Shown: positions 53,501 through 62,292 of the stretch, piece after piece | Numbering within the stretch: the stretch's first letter is position 1 | Layout of the letters: each line of letters opens with the position of its first letter | DNA from: Piscinibacter sp. | Lineage (GTDB): Bacteria > Pseudomonadota > Gammaproteobacteria > Burkholderiales > Burkholderiaceae_C | Assembly (NCBI GenBank): GCA_017983795.1 | Contig: JAGOAS010000001.1 | Coordinates: 248,001 to 312,000 of the forward strand | Direction: 5' to 3' | Length of the DNA: 64,000 nt | Notes under the pieces: model-generated | The model's input: only the letters and a program-made list of their open reading frames with translations | What the model was told of the DNA's origin: nothing | Database searches by the model: none | Program-made: the position numbers and the translations under genes

Positions 53501-53887
53501 TCAGGCCTGGATAGCGCCGCCGCGCGCGGGGCGCTCGGCGTTGCCGAAGGGCGAGTAGACGCTGGCCGCATCGCGCGGCAGCAGCACGTCCATGGCGCGG
53601 TCGAGCGCCGCGGTGGCGCGCGAGAGCGATTCGCGCTGCGCGGCTACCAGGCCGCTGGTGCGGGCCAGGCGCTGGCGCAGGGCAGGGGAAACGGGGCCGC
53701 GCTTGGCGGCCTGGGCAAACTGGTCGACCGCCGCCGTCAGCGTGCGGTGCAACGCGTCGGCCTGCTGCTCGATGGCCACGCTGTCGCGCTCGCGCAGCGC
53801 TTCACCGAGCGCGTTCAGTCGATCCTCGACGGCGGCGAGCGCCGCGTCGAGGCGGGTGTCGGTGGGGGTGTGGAGCGCGTCGGCCAT
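53501..53887 (-). CDS. flgN: FlgN-like flagellar chaperone
   Basis: A 128-residue helical protein (RLDAALAAVEDRLNALGEAL, ATAALDRAMDVLLPRDAASV, YSPFG near the C-terminus). FlgN escorts hook-associated proteins FlgK and FlgL for export. Identity rests on the helical composition, C-terminal form and position directly after flgM, with five bases between. ATG 53887 is the best start. It sits 43 bp from the dinB fragment. Confidence 0.8.
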   Translation of the reverse strand: MADALHTPTDTRLDAALAAVEDRLNALGEALRERDSVAIEQQADALHRTLTAAVDQFAQAAKRGPVSPALRQRLARTSGLVAAQRESLSRATAALDRAMDVLLPRDAASVYSPFGNAERPARGGAIQA

Positions 53888-53892
53888 GCCGC

Positions 53893-54204
53893 TCAGCGCT
53901 GCACCTTGCCCAGCAGTTCCTGCGCGTTGGCGATCAGCTTGTCGGCGATCACCTCGGCGTTGACCTGGAAGCTGCCGTCGGCGATGGCCTGCGAGATGCG
54001 CTGCACCTTGTCGGCGTCGAAGTCGGCGGCGCTCGGGTTGGCCATCAGGTTGGCTGCGTTCGACAGCTCGACCTTGGCGCTCGGGTCGGCGGCGGTGCCG
54101 GCCACGCCCGCCTGCTTGGCGGGCTCGGCCGCGGCCTTGGCCGGGGCGCTGGCCTTCTCGCTGGCAGCGACGTTGCGTTTGTCTGCAGGATTGCCGATCT
54201 TCAT
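53893..54204 (-). CDS. flgM: Anti-sigma-28 factor FlgM
   Basis: A 103-residue protein with MKIGNPADKRNV at the start, an Ala/Lys-rich disordered middle, and the C-terminal sigma-binding helices (DADKVQRISQAIADGSFQVN, EVIADKLIANAQELL). It binds FliA until hook completion lets it be exported. First gene of flgMN, under its own sigma-28 promoter. Confidence 0.95.
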   Translation of the reverse strand: MKIGNPADKRNVAASEKASAPAKAAAEPAKQAGVAGTAADPSAKVELSNAANLMANPSAADFDADKVQRISQAIADGSFQVNAEVIADKLIANAQELLGKVQR

Positions 54205-54255
54205 GGTGTTCTCCCGATGGAGGCGCCGGGGTGATCTCCGGCGTGCATGGATGCC

Positions 54256-54282
54256 TTATCGGAGCCACATGGCGTGACTTTA
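54256..54282 (-). promoter_or_regulatory. Sigma-28 (FliA) promoter of flgMN
   Basis: On the minus strand: TAAAGTCA, an 11-base spacer, TCCGATAA, against the consensus TAAAGTTT-N11-GCCGATAA. The -10 (54256-54263) is 52 bp upstream of the flgM start. This is the usual late-class control that feeds FlgM back on FliA. Confidence 0.88.
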
Positions 54283-54325
54283 GGCTCTTTTCGGGAAACT
54301 CCCTCGTTCATGGGGGTGAATCCGT

Positions 54326-55048
54326 TCACGGGTTCACCTCCGCGCGACGCTCGCCCACAGCCTCGGCCGTGAGGACGCGCCCACTATCGGTACGAATGCG
54401 CACCGGCTGGCCCTCGATGCCGGCATTCAGCGCCTGGCCGCTGCCGCCGACCTGGAAGCCCGGGCCCTGCGCCACCAACTGCACCGTCTCGCCGGCGGCG
54501 AACCACTGGCGCGGCTTGAGGTGCGACTGGCGCAGGCTCGCACCGGCGGCCAGCGGCCGCTCCAGAGCGCGGCCGAGCGCCAGCTGCGCTTGCGTCACTG
54601 CCGCCGAAGCGTCTTCGGCCAGATCGACCTCGGCTTGAGCCAGGTCGGATTCTTCGATCACCGTGCCCACCGGCAGTGCGCGCGTGGCGACCAGCGCCTT
54701 GGCGAACACCTTCACGGTGACGGGCAGGTAGACGTTCCAGCGCGTCGGGCCCTTGGTGCAGCGCAATCCGATGCGGCTCCTGCCCCACAGCCGCGCATTG
54801 GGCGGCAGGTAGGGCTGGATCTCTTCGCAGGGCGCGAGCTTGAGGCGCGGGTCGAAGGAGCCGACCTCGACTTCGATGCGCCGCTGCGGGCCTTGCAGCA
54901 CCGAAGCGCTGGCGAACTCGCGCACCTGCGCCTGCAGGGCATCGTCGGCGGCATGCGCGGGCGCGGCCGGCAGCGCGAACAGCGCCGCCAGCGCAGCGAG
55001 CGCCAGGAAGCGCAGCGGTGAATGCCAGTCGAAAGCCCAGGAGTGCAT
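54326..55048 (-). CDS. flgA: Flagellar basal body P-ring formation protein FlgA
   Basis: A 240-residue exported chaperone for P-ring assembly: signal peptide (FLALAALAALFALPAAPAHA), then ALQAQVREFA, the SAF-like central domain (ALPVGTVIEESDLAQAEVDL) and the C-terminal AGETVQLVAQGPGFQV block with GIEGQPVRIRT. ATG 55048 is chosen by the signal peptide. It is transcribed away from flgB, with 134 bp between the two starts. Periplasmic. Confidence 0.93.
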   Translation of the reverse strand: MHSWAFDWHSPLRFLALAALAALFALPAAPAHAADDALQAQVREFASASVLQGPQRRIEVEVGSFDPRLKLAPCEEIQPYLPPNARLWGRSRIGLRCTKGPTRWNVYLPVTVKVFAKALVATRALPVGTVIEESDLAQAEVDLAEDASAAVTQAQLALGRALERPLAAGASLRQSHLKPRQWFAAGETVQLVAQGPGFQVGGSGQALNAGIEGQPVRIRTDSGRVLTAEAVGERRAEVNP

Positions 55049-55182
55049 GTGATCACTGTAGGGCGGGGCCGTCCAGCGCGAAGGCGCGAAATGGCGGCGG
55101 AAGACGGCGCTTATCTCGCTTATGTCCGGCGGGGCGCTGAACAGAATTCCGTTCCACAAGGCATACCGGATCAGGAGCGACC

Positions 55183-55587
55183 ATGCTGAACCGCCTCACC
55201 GCATCGCTGGACTTCCAGGGCCAGGCGCTGACGCTGCGCTCGGAGCGCCAGCGCCTGCTGGCCAGCAACATCGCCAACGCCGACACGCCGGGCTACGTCG
55301 CCCGTGACATGGATTTCGCCAGCGCGCTGCGCCAGGCCACGGGCGAAGGCAATGCGGCCGCGACGCTTTCCACCTCCACGTCCGGCCACATCGCCGCGGC
55401 CAGCGGCGCGCGCGCCGGGGCCAAGCTGCTGTACGCCAACCCGAGCCAGACCAACCTCGACCGCAACAGCGTCGACATGGACCGCGAGCGCGCCGCCTTC
55501 GCCGACAACAGCGTGAAGTACGAAGCCACGCTGCGCTTCATCAACGGCAACGTGCGAACGATGCTCGACGCCATCAAGGGCCAGTAA
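55183..55587 (+). CDS. flgB: Flagellar proximal rod protein FlgB
   Basis: A 134-residue rod protein. It has the rod/hook signature [20 protein letters not shown] and the C-terminal [20 protein letters not shown] helix. First gene of the flgB-K operon, with a GGAGCG-type SD. Length is usual for FlgB. Confidence 0.95.
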   Translation: MLNRLTASLDFQGQALTLRSERQRLLASNIANADTPGYVARDMDFASALRQATGEGNAAATLSTSTSGHIAAASGARAGAKLLYANPSQTNLDRNSVDMDRERAAFADNSVKYEATLRFINGNVRTMLDAIKGQ

Positions 55588-55598
55588 GGAGACGCCTC

Positions 55599-56024
55599 AT
55601 GTCGATGTTCAACATCTTCAATGTCTCGGGCAGCGCGGCCTCCGCGCAGAGCCAGCGCCTCAACGTGGTGGCGAGCAACCTCGCCAACGCCGACACCGTG
55701 GCCGGCCCCGATGGCCAGGCCTACAAGGCGCGCCAGGTGGTATTCCAGACCGAGCTGATGGGCCAGGCCGGCGGCGCGCTGGGCGCCGAGGGCGAGGCCG
55801 GCGTGCGCGTCAGCACGGTGCGTGAAGACCAGACGCCCGGCCGCCGCGTGCACGACCCCAAGCACCCGGCCGCCGACGCCGAGGGCTACGTCACCTACAG
55901 CAACGTGAACCCGGTGGAGGAGATGGTCAACATGATCTCCGCCTCGCGTTCCTACCAGAACAACGTCGAAGTGATGAACACCGCCAAGAGCCTGCTGCTG
56001 AAGACGCTGCAGATGGGCCAGTGA
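55599..56024 (+). CDS. flgC: Flagellar basal-body rod protein FlgC
   Basis: A 141-residue rod protein: [55 protein letters not shown]. Follows flgB by 11 bp. All family blocks present and no anomaly. Confidence 0.96.
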   Translation: MSMFNIFNVSGSAASAQSQRLNVVASNLANADTVAGPDGQAYKARQVVFQTELMGQAGGALGAEGEAGVRVSTVREDQTPGRRVHDPKHPAADAEGYVTYSNVNPVEEMVNMISASRSYQNNVEVMNTAKSLLLKTLQMGQ

Positions 56025-56047
56025 GAACGACGCACTGAAAGCACGCC

Positions 56048-56692
56048 ATGGCCGTCTCTTCCACCTCGTCCACTTCTTCCGCGTCCACGGAGCTCGCCGC
56101 GCAGGCCGGCACCACGGCGGGCGCGTCCGACCGCTTCCTCAAGCTGCTGGTCGCGCAGATGCAGAACCAGGATCCGCTCAACCCGATGGACAACGCCCAG
56201 GTCACCAGCCAGATGGCGCAGATCCAGACGGTGACCGGCATCGAGAAGCTCAACACCACCGTCGCCGGGCTGAACAGCCAGTTCGTGCAGATGCAGGCGC
56301 TGCAGGGCGCGAGCCTGGTCGGGCGCGACGTGATCGTGCCCGGCAACCAGCTCGACATCCGCGACGGCACGGCCCAAGGCGGCTTCGAGCTGGCTTCGGC
56401 GGCCGATGCGGTCAAGGTCGAGGTCCTCTCGGCCAGCGGCCAGGTGGTCGACACCCTGCAGCTCGGCGCGCAGAGCGCCGGCATGCACAGCTTCGACTGG
56501 ACGGCCGGCACCGCCACCAACGACAGCGGGCTGCGCTTCCGCGTCACCGCCACGCGCGGCGGCGTGGCCTCCAAGCCCACCACGCTGATGCGCGACACGG
56601 TCGACGCCGTCAGCACCTCCGGCACCGGCTTCAGCCTCGAGCTCGCGCGCTCGGGCAGCGTCGGCTATGCCGACGTCAAGGCATTCAACTGA
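56048..56692 (+). CDS. flgD: Flagellar hook-capping protein FlgD
   Basis: A 214-residue hook scaffold protein with SDRFLKLLVAQMQNQDPLNP and MDNAQVTSQMAQIQTVTGIE, then the FlgD Ig-like domain (GFELASAADAVKVEVLSASG, then GLRFRVTAT). It caps the growing hook and is removed when it is complete. The N-terminal about 30 residues are Ser/Thr-rich. Confidence 0.95.
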   Translation: MAVSSTSSTSSASTELAAQAGTTAGASDRFLKLLVAQMQNQDPLNPMDNAQVTSQMAQIQTVTGIEKLNTTVAGLNSQFVQMQALQGASLVGRDVIVPGNQLDIRDGTAQGGFELASAADAVKVEVLSASGQVVDTLQLGAQSAGMHSFDWTAGTATNDSGLRFRVTATRGGVASKPTTLMRDTVDAVSTSGTGFSLELARSGSVGYADVKAFN

Positions 56693-56721
56693 TCACCGAT
56701 CACCAACACCCGAGGACACCC

Positions 56722-57987
56722 ATGAGCTTCCAGCAAGGCCTCTCCGGACTCAACGCCACCAGCAAGAACCTGGAGGTGATCGGCAACAACGTCGCCAACG
56801 CCAGCACCTACGGCTTCAAGTCGGCGCGCGCCGAGTTTGCCGACATGTACGCCACGTCGATGAACGGCACCGGCACCAACAACATCGGCATCGGCGTCAA
56901 CCTGGCCTCGGTGTCGCAGCAGTTCACGCAGGGCAACATCGTCACCACCGAGAACCCGATGGACCTGTCGCTCAACGGCGCCGGCTTCTTCCAGGTGACC
57001 GACGGCAAGAGCCCGATCACCTACACGCGCAACGGCCAGTTCAAGGTCGACCGCGACGGCTTCGTCGTCAACAACCAGGGCGACAAGCTGATGGGCTACC
57101 CGGCCGACGGCAACGGCATCATCCAGCCCGGCACCGCCGGCCCGCTGCGCATGCCCACCGCCGGCATCAACCCGGCGGCCACCTCGACCATCACGATGGA
57201 GATGAACCTCGACTCGCGCGCCCGCAGCACGCTGCCGGCGGCCGGCGCGCAGATCGTGCTCTCCGACCCGAGCACCTACAACAACGCCACCTCGCTGACC
57301 GTCTACGACGACAAGGGCCAGGACGTGGCGCTGACCTACTACTTCCAGAAGTCGGCCACCGACACCTGGAACGTCTACGTCACGGCCAACGGCGCGCCGA
57401 TCAGCACCGACGCCTCGGGCAACCCGCTGCCCTCGACGACCATCAACTTCCCCGCCAACGGCGGCACGCCGACCGCGCCGGTGGGCCCGGTGACGCTGAA
57501 CATCCCGGCCTCGACCAATGCCAACGGCGCGCAGACCCTGGCCATCAACGGCGTGCAGCTCGACCTCGCCGGCGCCACCCAGTACGGCTCCAACTTCGGC
57601 GTCACCGACCTGAGCCAGAACGGCTACGCGCCGGGCCAGCTGGTGGGCATCCAGTTCGAGGCCAACGGCATCGTCACGGCACGCTACTCCAACGGCCAGT
57701 CCAAGCCGGCCGGCCAGGTGGAGATCGCCACCTTCCGCAACAACCAGGGCCTGCAGCCCATGGGCGGCAACGGCTGGCAGCGCAGCTTCGCCTCGGGCGA
57801 TCCGGTGGTGGGCATTCCCGGCGACGGCAACCTCGGCAGCATCCAGTCGGGTTCGCTGGAGGAATCGAACGTCGACCTGACCGGCGAGCTGGTCAACATG
57901 ATCACCGCGCAGCGCGTCTACCAGGCCAACGCGCAGACCATCAAGACGCAGGACCAGGTGCTGCAGACGCTGGTCAACCTGCGCTGA
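56722..57987 (+). CDS. flgE: Flagellar hook protein FlgE
   Basis: A 421-residue hook subunit. N-terminal SFQQGLSGLNATSKNLEVIG with NNVANASTYGFKSARAEFAD, the variable central domains, and the C-terminal coil (EESNVDLTGELVNMITAQRV, YQANAQTIKTQDQVLQTLVN). Normal length; starts 29 bp after flgD. Confidence 0.96.
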   Translation: MSFQQGLSGLNATSKNLEVIGNNVANASTYGFKSARAEFADMYATSMNGTGTNNIGIGVNLASVSQQFTQGNIVTTENPMDLSLNGAGFFQVTDGKSPITYTRNGQFKVDRDGFVVNNQGDKLMGYPADGNGIIQPGTAGPLRMPTAGINPAATSTITMEMNLDSRARSTLPAAGAQIVLSDPSTYNNATSLTVYDDKGQDVALTYYFQKSATDTWNVYVTANGAPISTDASGNPLPSTTINFPANGGTPTAPVGPVTLNIPASTNANGAQTLAINGVQLDLAGATQYGSNFGVTDLSQNGYAPGQLVGIQFEANGIVTARYSNGQSKPAGQVEIATFRNNQGLQPMGGNGWQRSFASGDPVVGIPGDGNLGSIQSGSLEESNVDLTGELVNMITAQRVYQANAQTIKTQDQVLQTLVNLR

Positions 57988-58024
57988 TCGCTTTCGCTGA
58001 ACCGACCCGAGCTGAAGGACTGCC

Positions 58025-58750
58025 GTGGACCGCCTCATCTACCTGAGCATGGCCGGCGCGAAGGCCAACATGCAGCGCCAGGACGTGCTGGCGAACAACC
58101 TCGCCAACGTGTCGACGCCGGGCTTCCGCGCCGAGCTGCACGCCTTCCGCGCGGTGCCGGTGCAGGGCAGCGGGGCCAGCACGCGGGTCTACGCGCTCGA
58201 ATCGACGCCGGGCTACGACATGAGCCCGGGCGTGGTGTCGACCACCGGCCGCCCGCTCGACGTGGCGATGCGCGGCAACGCCTGGCTCTCGGTGCAGGGC
58301 CTGGACGGCACCGAGGCCTACACGCGCGGCGGCTCGCTCGAGGTCGGCGCCGACGGCATGCTGGTCACGCACGGCGGCCTGCAGGTGCTGGGCGACGGCG
58401 GGCCGATCCAGGTGCCGGCCAACAGCGAGGTGAGCATCGCCGCCGACGGCACCGTCAGCGCGCGCGCCACCAATGGCCGCAGCAGCACGGTCGGGCGGCT
58501 CAAGCTGGTCACGCCGGAAGCGCCGCTGAACCGCGGCGAGGACGGCCTGTTCCGCGCCGCCGACGGCGATCTGTCGGCCGACACCACGGCTCGCCTGCAG
58601 GACGGCGCGCTCGAGGGCAGCAACGTCAGCCCGGTCGAGACCATGGTGGCGATGATCTCCGCGGCGCGCCAGTTCGAAGCCCAGATGAAGGTGCTGCAGA
58701 ACGCCGAGGGCAACGAGAAGGCGGCCGCGCAGCTGCTGTCGGTGTCGTGA
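58025..58750 (+). CDS. flgF: Flagellar basal-body rod protein FlgF (GTG start)
   Basis: A 241-residue proximal rod subunit: [37 protein letters not shown], and C-terminal [20 protein letters not shown]. The reading frame begins at GTG 58025, with GAAGGA upstream; no ATG is placed better. Confidence 0.95.
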   Translation: MDRLIYLSMAGAKANMQRQDVLANNLANVSTPGFRAELHAFRAVPVQGSGASTRVYALESTPGYDMSPGVVSTTGRPLDVAMRGNAWLSVQGLDGTEAYTRGGSLEVGADGMLVTHGGLQVLGDGGPIQVPANSEVSIAADGTVSARATNGRSSTVGRLKLVTPEAPLNRGEDGLFRAADGDLSADTTARLQDGALEGSNVSPVETMVAMISAARQFEAQMKVLQNAEGNEKAAAQLLSVS

Positions 58751-58781
58751 CCCGCGACGCCACAAGGAAAGGAAGCCGATC

Positions 58782-59564
58782 ATGATGCGATCGCTGTGGA
58801 CCTCGAAGACCGGCATGGAAGCCCAGCAGACCCAGCTGGACGCCATCTCGAACAACCTCGCCAACTCGGCCACCAACGGCTACAAGAAGTCGCACGTGGT
58901 GTTCGAGGACCTGATGTACCAGAACATCCGCCAGGCCGGCGCCAACAGCAGCGAGCAGACCACGCTGCCCACCGGCCTGCAGGTCGGCCTGGGCACGCGC
59001 GCGGTGGCCAACGTGCGCAGCTTCACGCAGGGCAACCTGCAGCAGAGCAGCAACCCGCTGGACATCGCGGTGCAGGGCAACGGCTTCTTCGAGGTGCAGA
59101 TGCCCGACGGCACCACCGGCTACACGCGCGACGGCTCCTTCCAGGTCAGCGCGCAGGGGCAGATCGTCACCAACAACGGCTACCTGCTCAACCCGGGCAT
59201 CACGATTCCCGCCAACGCGCAGAGCGTCACGGTCGGCAACGACGGCACGGTCAGCGTGGTGTTGCCGGGCAACGCGCAGCCGCAGTCGGTGGGGCAGATC
59301 CAGCTCGCCAGCTTCATCAACCCGGCCGGCCTCGAGCCCAAGGGGCAGAACCTGTTCGCCGAGACCGCCGCCTCGGGCTCGCCGCAGACCGGCGCGCCGG
59401 GCAGCAACGCGCTGGGCTCGCTGCGCCAGGGCTTCGTCGAGACCAGCAACGTCAACGTGGTCGAGGAGCTGATCGGCATGATCCAGACGCAGCGCGCCTA
59501 CGAGCTCAACTCCAAGGCGATCCAGACCTCCGACCAGATGCTGCAGAAGCTGGGGCAGCTCTGA
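58782..59564 (+). CDS. flgG: Flagellar distal rod protein FlgG
   Basis: A 260-residue distal rod protein: [60 protein letters not shown], and C-terminal [20 protein letters not shown]. The usual 260-residue length. Its stop overlaps the flgH start (TGATG). Confidence 0.97.
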   Translation: MMRSLWTSKTGMEAQQTQLDAISNNLANSATNGYKKSHVVFEDLMYQNIRQAGANSSEQTTLPTGLQVGLGTRAVANVRSFTQGNLQQSSNPLDIAVQGNGFFEVQMPDGTTGYTRDGSFQVSAQGQIVTNNGYLLNPGITIPANAQSVTVGNDGTVSVVLPGNAQPQSVGQIQLASFINPAGLEPKGQNLFAETAASGSPQTGAPGSNALGSLRQGFVETSNVNVVEELIGMIQTQRAYELNSKAIQTSDQMLQKLGQL

Positions 59565-60241
59565 TGAAGATCATCGCGACCGCCGCCATCGCCGCCGCCG
59601 CCACGCTGCTGGCCGGCTGCCAGACGCTCAACGCGCCGCCCAAGGTCGACGTGGCCGAGCCCACCAGCGCGCTGCCGGTGGCGCAGCCGGCGCCGACCGT
59701 GAACAACGGCGCGATCTTCCAGGGCACGCAGTACCGGCCGCTGTTCGAGGACCATCGTGCGCGCCTGGTCGGCGACACGATCACGGTGCAGATCGTCGAG
59801 AAGGTCTCGGCGACGCAGAAGAGCACCAGCAGCATCGACAAGAGCGGCAAGCTCAGCGCCGGCGTCACCGCGCTGCCCTTCGTCTCGAGCAACTCCTTCG
59901 GCCGCGCCAGCGTGGCCGGAACCTCGAGCAATTCGCTGGACAACAAGGGCAGCACCGAGAACAGCAACGACTTCTCCGGCACCATCACCGCCACGGTGAC
60001 GGGCGTGCTGCCCAACGGCCACCTGCTGGTGGCCGGCGAGAAGCAGATCGGCGTCAACCACAACGTCGACGTGCTGCGCTTCTCCGGCCAGGTCGACCCG
60101 CGCGCCATCCAGCCCGGCAACACCGTGGCCTCGGCGCAGATCGCCAACGTGCGCATCGAGCAGCGCGGCCGCGGCGCCCAGGCCGAGGCGAACGGAATTG
60201 GCTGGCTGGCACGCTTCTTTTTGAACGTTCTGCCGATCTAG
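59564..60241 (+). CDS. flgH: Flagellar L-ring lipoprotein FlgH
   Basis: A 225-residue outer-membrane L-ring protein. Lipobox LLAGC follows a short signal; family blocks GAIFQGTQYRPLFEDHRAR, VGDTITVQIVEKVSATQKST, HLLVAGEKQIGVNHNVDVLR and the C-terminal GWLARFFLNVLPI are present. The ATG at 59564 overlaps the flgG stop. Confidence 0.96.
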   Translation: MKIIATAAIAAAATLLAGCQTLNAPPKVDVAEPTSALPVAQPAPTVNNGAIFQGTQYRPLFEDHRARLVGDTITVQIVEKVSATQKSTSSIDKSGKLSAGVTALPFVSSNSFGRASVAGTSSNSLDNKGSTENSNDFSGTITATVTGVLPNGHLLVAGEKQIGVNHNVDVLRFSGQVDPRAIQPGNTVASAQIANVRIEQRGRGAQAEANGIGWLARFFLNVLPI

Positions 60242-60261
60242 CTCGCGCGAAGAATGGGGTC

Positions 60262-61428
60262 ATGGAACATGACTCCGTCTCCGGCTTCCACGACCGCTCC
60301 GAGCAGCTCGAGCGCCTGATCCGCACGCTGATCACCGCCGCCGCGCTGCTCGCCAGCGCCGCGCTGTGGTGGCCCGGGCCCGCATACGCCGCACGCATCA
60401 AGGAGATCGCCAGCGTGCAGGGCGTGCGCAGCAACCCGCTGGTGGGCTACGGCATCGTCGTCGGGCTGGACGGCACCGGCGACCAGACCACCTCCACGCC
60501 CTTCACCGCGCAGAGCATCGCCGCGATGCTGCAGCAGATGGGCGTGACGGTGCCGGCCGGCGCGAGCATGCAGCTCAAGAACGTCGCCGCGGTGATGGTG
60601 ACCGCGCAGCTGCCGCCCTTCGCGCAGCCGGGGCAGACGCTGGACGTGAACGTCTCCTCGCTGGGCAATGCCAAGAGCCTGCGCGGCGGCACGCTGATCG
60701 CCACGCCGCTCAAGGGCGCTGACGGCCAGATCTATGCGCTGGCACAGGGCAACCTGATCGTCGGCGGCGCCGGCGCCTCGGCGGCCGGCTCCAAGGTGCA
60801 GATCAACCACCTCGCCGCCGGGCGCGTGCCCGAGGGGGCGACGGTGGAGCGTTCGGTGCCCACGCCGCTCAACCAGGGCGATGCCATCCAGCTCGACCTC
60901 GCCGCCAGCGACTACGGCACGGCGCGTGACGTGGCCAAGGTCATCAACGGCAAGATGGGCGAGGGCATCGCGCAGGCGCTCGACGGCCGCACCGTGCGCG
61001 TGCGCATGCCGGCCGCGCCGGACGCGCGCGTGGCCTTCCTCGCCGACATCGAGAACTTGGCCGTAGACCGCGCCGCGCCGGCCGCGCGCGTGGTGATCAA
61101 CGCACGCACCGGCTCCATCGTGGTCAACCAGGCGGTGACGCTGGCGCCCTGCGCGGTGGCGCACGGCAACCTCTCGGTGACCATCAGCAACACGCCGGTG
61201 GTGAGCCAGCCCAACGCGCTGGCCAGCGGCACGACCGTCGCGCGCGACAAGGCCGACATCACCATCAGCCAGCAGGCCGGCTCGCTGATCCAGATGCCGG
61301 CCGGCACGCAGCTGGTCGACGTGGTCAAGGCGCTCAACTCGCTGGGCGCCACGCCGCAGGACCTGCTCGCGATCCTGCAGGCCATCAAGGCGGCCGGCGC
61401 ACTCAATGCGGAGCTGGAGGTGATCTGA
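60262..61428 (+). CDS. flgI: Flagellar P-ring protein FlgI
   Basis: A 388-residue periplasmic P-ring protein: signal peptide (ITAAALLASAALWWPGPAYA), ARIKEIASVQGVRSNPLVGY, GIVVGLDGTGDQTTSTPFTA, LPPFAQPGQTLDVNVSSLGN, then the C-terminal QLVDVVKALNSLGATPQDLL. The N-terminal extension before the signal is about 20 residues, so a shorter start is possible. Stop overlaps the flgJ start. Confidence 0.95.
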   Translation: MEHDSVSGFHDRSEQLERLIRTLITAAALLASAALWWPGPAYAARIKEIASVQGVRSNPLVGYGIVVGLDGTGDQTTSTPFTAQSIAAMLQQMGVTVPAGASMQLKNVAAVMVTAQLPPFAQPGQTLDVNVSSLGNAKSLRGGTLIATPLKGADGQIYALAQGNLIVGGAGASAAGSKVQINHLAAGRVPEGATVERSVPTPLNQGDAIQLDLAASDYGTARDVAKVINGKMGEGIAQALDGRTVRVRMPAAPDARVAFLADIENLAVDRAAPAARVVINARTGSIVVNQAVTLAPCAVAHGNLSVTISNTPVVSQPNALASGTTVARDKADITISQQAGSLIQMPAGTQLVDVVKALNSLGATPQDLLAILQAIKAAGALNAELEVI

Positions 61429-62279
61429 TGTCTCTCAACCCGACCAGCTCGCTGGCCACCGACACACGCTCGCTCGAGGCGCTCAAGTTCAGCGCCGGCA
61501 AGAACCCGAAGGCTGCCGTCAAGGAGGCCGCCAAGCAGTTCGAGGCGCTTTTCATGCAGCAGCTGATGAAGAGCATGCGCGATGCGAGCATGAGCAGCGG
61601 CATGCTCGACAACGAGGGCTCCAAGCTCGGCACCGAGATGCTGGACACGCAGTTCGCGACCAAGATGACCGGCCTGCCGGGCGGGCTGTCGGACATCATC
61701 GCCAAGCAGCTGGAACGGCAGATGAGCGGCGCGCAGCCGGCCATCCCCGATACCAGCGGCACGGCCACCAAGGGCGTGGCGCCGGCGAGCGGCGCCAAGG
61801 GCACGGCAGGGCAGGCCGAGTTCGTCAGCCGCCACAGCGAGGCCGCGCGCGCGGCCGAGGCCGAGAGCGGCATCCCCGCCGCCTTCATGATCGCCCAGGC
61901 CGCGCACGAAACCGGCTGGGGCCAGCGCGACATCCGCAACGCCGACGGCAGCCCGTCGAACAACCTGTTCGGCATCAAGGCCGGCGCGTCGTGGAAGGGT
62001 GCGGTCGCCGAGGTGACCACCACCGAATACGTCGATGGCCAGCCGCGCAAGGTGACGGCCAGGTTCCGCGCCTATGCGAGCGCCGCCGACAGCTTCGCCG
62101 ACTACGCGAAGCTGATGAAGACCAGCCCGCGCTACACCGGCGTCGTCTCCAACGCGACCACGGCGCAGGGCTTCGCGCAGGGCCTGCAGAACGCCGGCTA
62201 CGCCACCGACCCGGCCTACGCCGACAAGCTGGCGCGCACCATCAACACCACGCTGCGCCTGCAGCGGGCCATGAGCTGA
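61428..62279 (+). CDS. flgJ: FlgJ, rod cap and peptidoglycan hydrolase (dual domain)
   Basis: A 283-residue protein with the N-terminal rod-cap domain (AAKQFEALFMQQLMKSMRDA, TEMLDTQFATKMTG) and a C-terminal glucosaminidase domain (FMIAQAAHETGWGQRDIRNA with the catalytic Glu, NNLFGIKAGASWKG, FRAYASAADSFADYAKLM). The two-domain form is usual in beta- and gammaproteobacteria and opens the cell wall for the rod. Coupled to flgI. Confidence 0.96.
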   Translation: MSLNPTSSLATDTRSLEALKFSAGKNPKAAVKEAAKQFEALFMQQLMKSMRDASMSSGMLDNEGSKLGTEMLDTQFATKMTGLPGGLSDIIAKQLERQMSGAQPAIPDTSGTATKGVAPASGAKGTAGQAEFVSRHSEAARAAEAESGIPAAFMIAQAAHETGWGQRDIRNADGSPSNNLFGIKAGASWKGAVAEVTTTEYVDGQPRKVTARFRAYASAADSFADYAKLMKTSPRYTGVVSNATTAQGFAQGLQNAGYATDPAYADKLARTINTTLRLQRAMS

Positions 62280-62292
62280 AGGACGGCCGAGC

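Noticed and set aside
55049-55182. Sigma-28 or sigma-54 promoter between flgA and flgB
   Set aside because: No element close to either consensus found by eye in the divergent region; a sigma-70/FlhDC promoter is possible but not identifiable.
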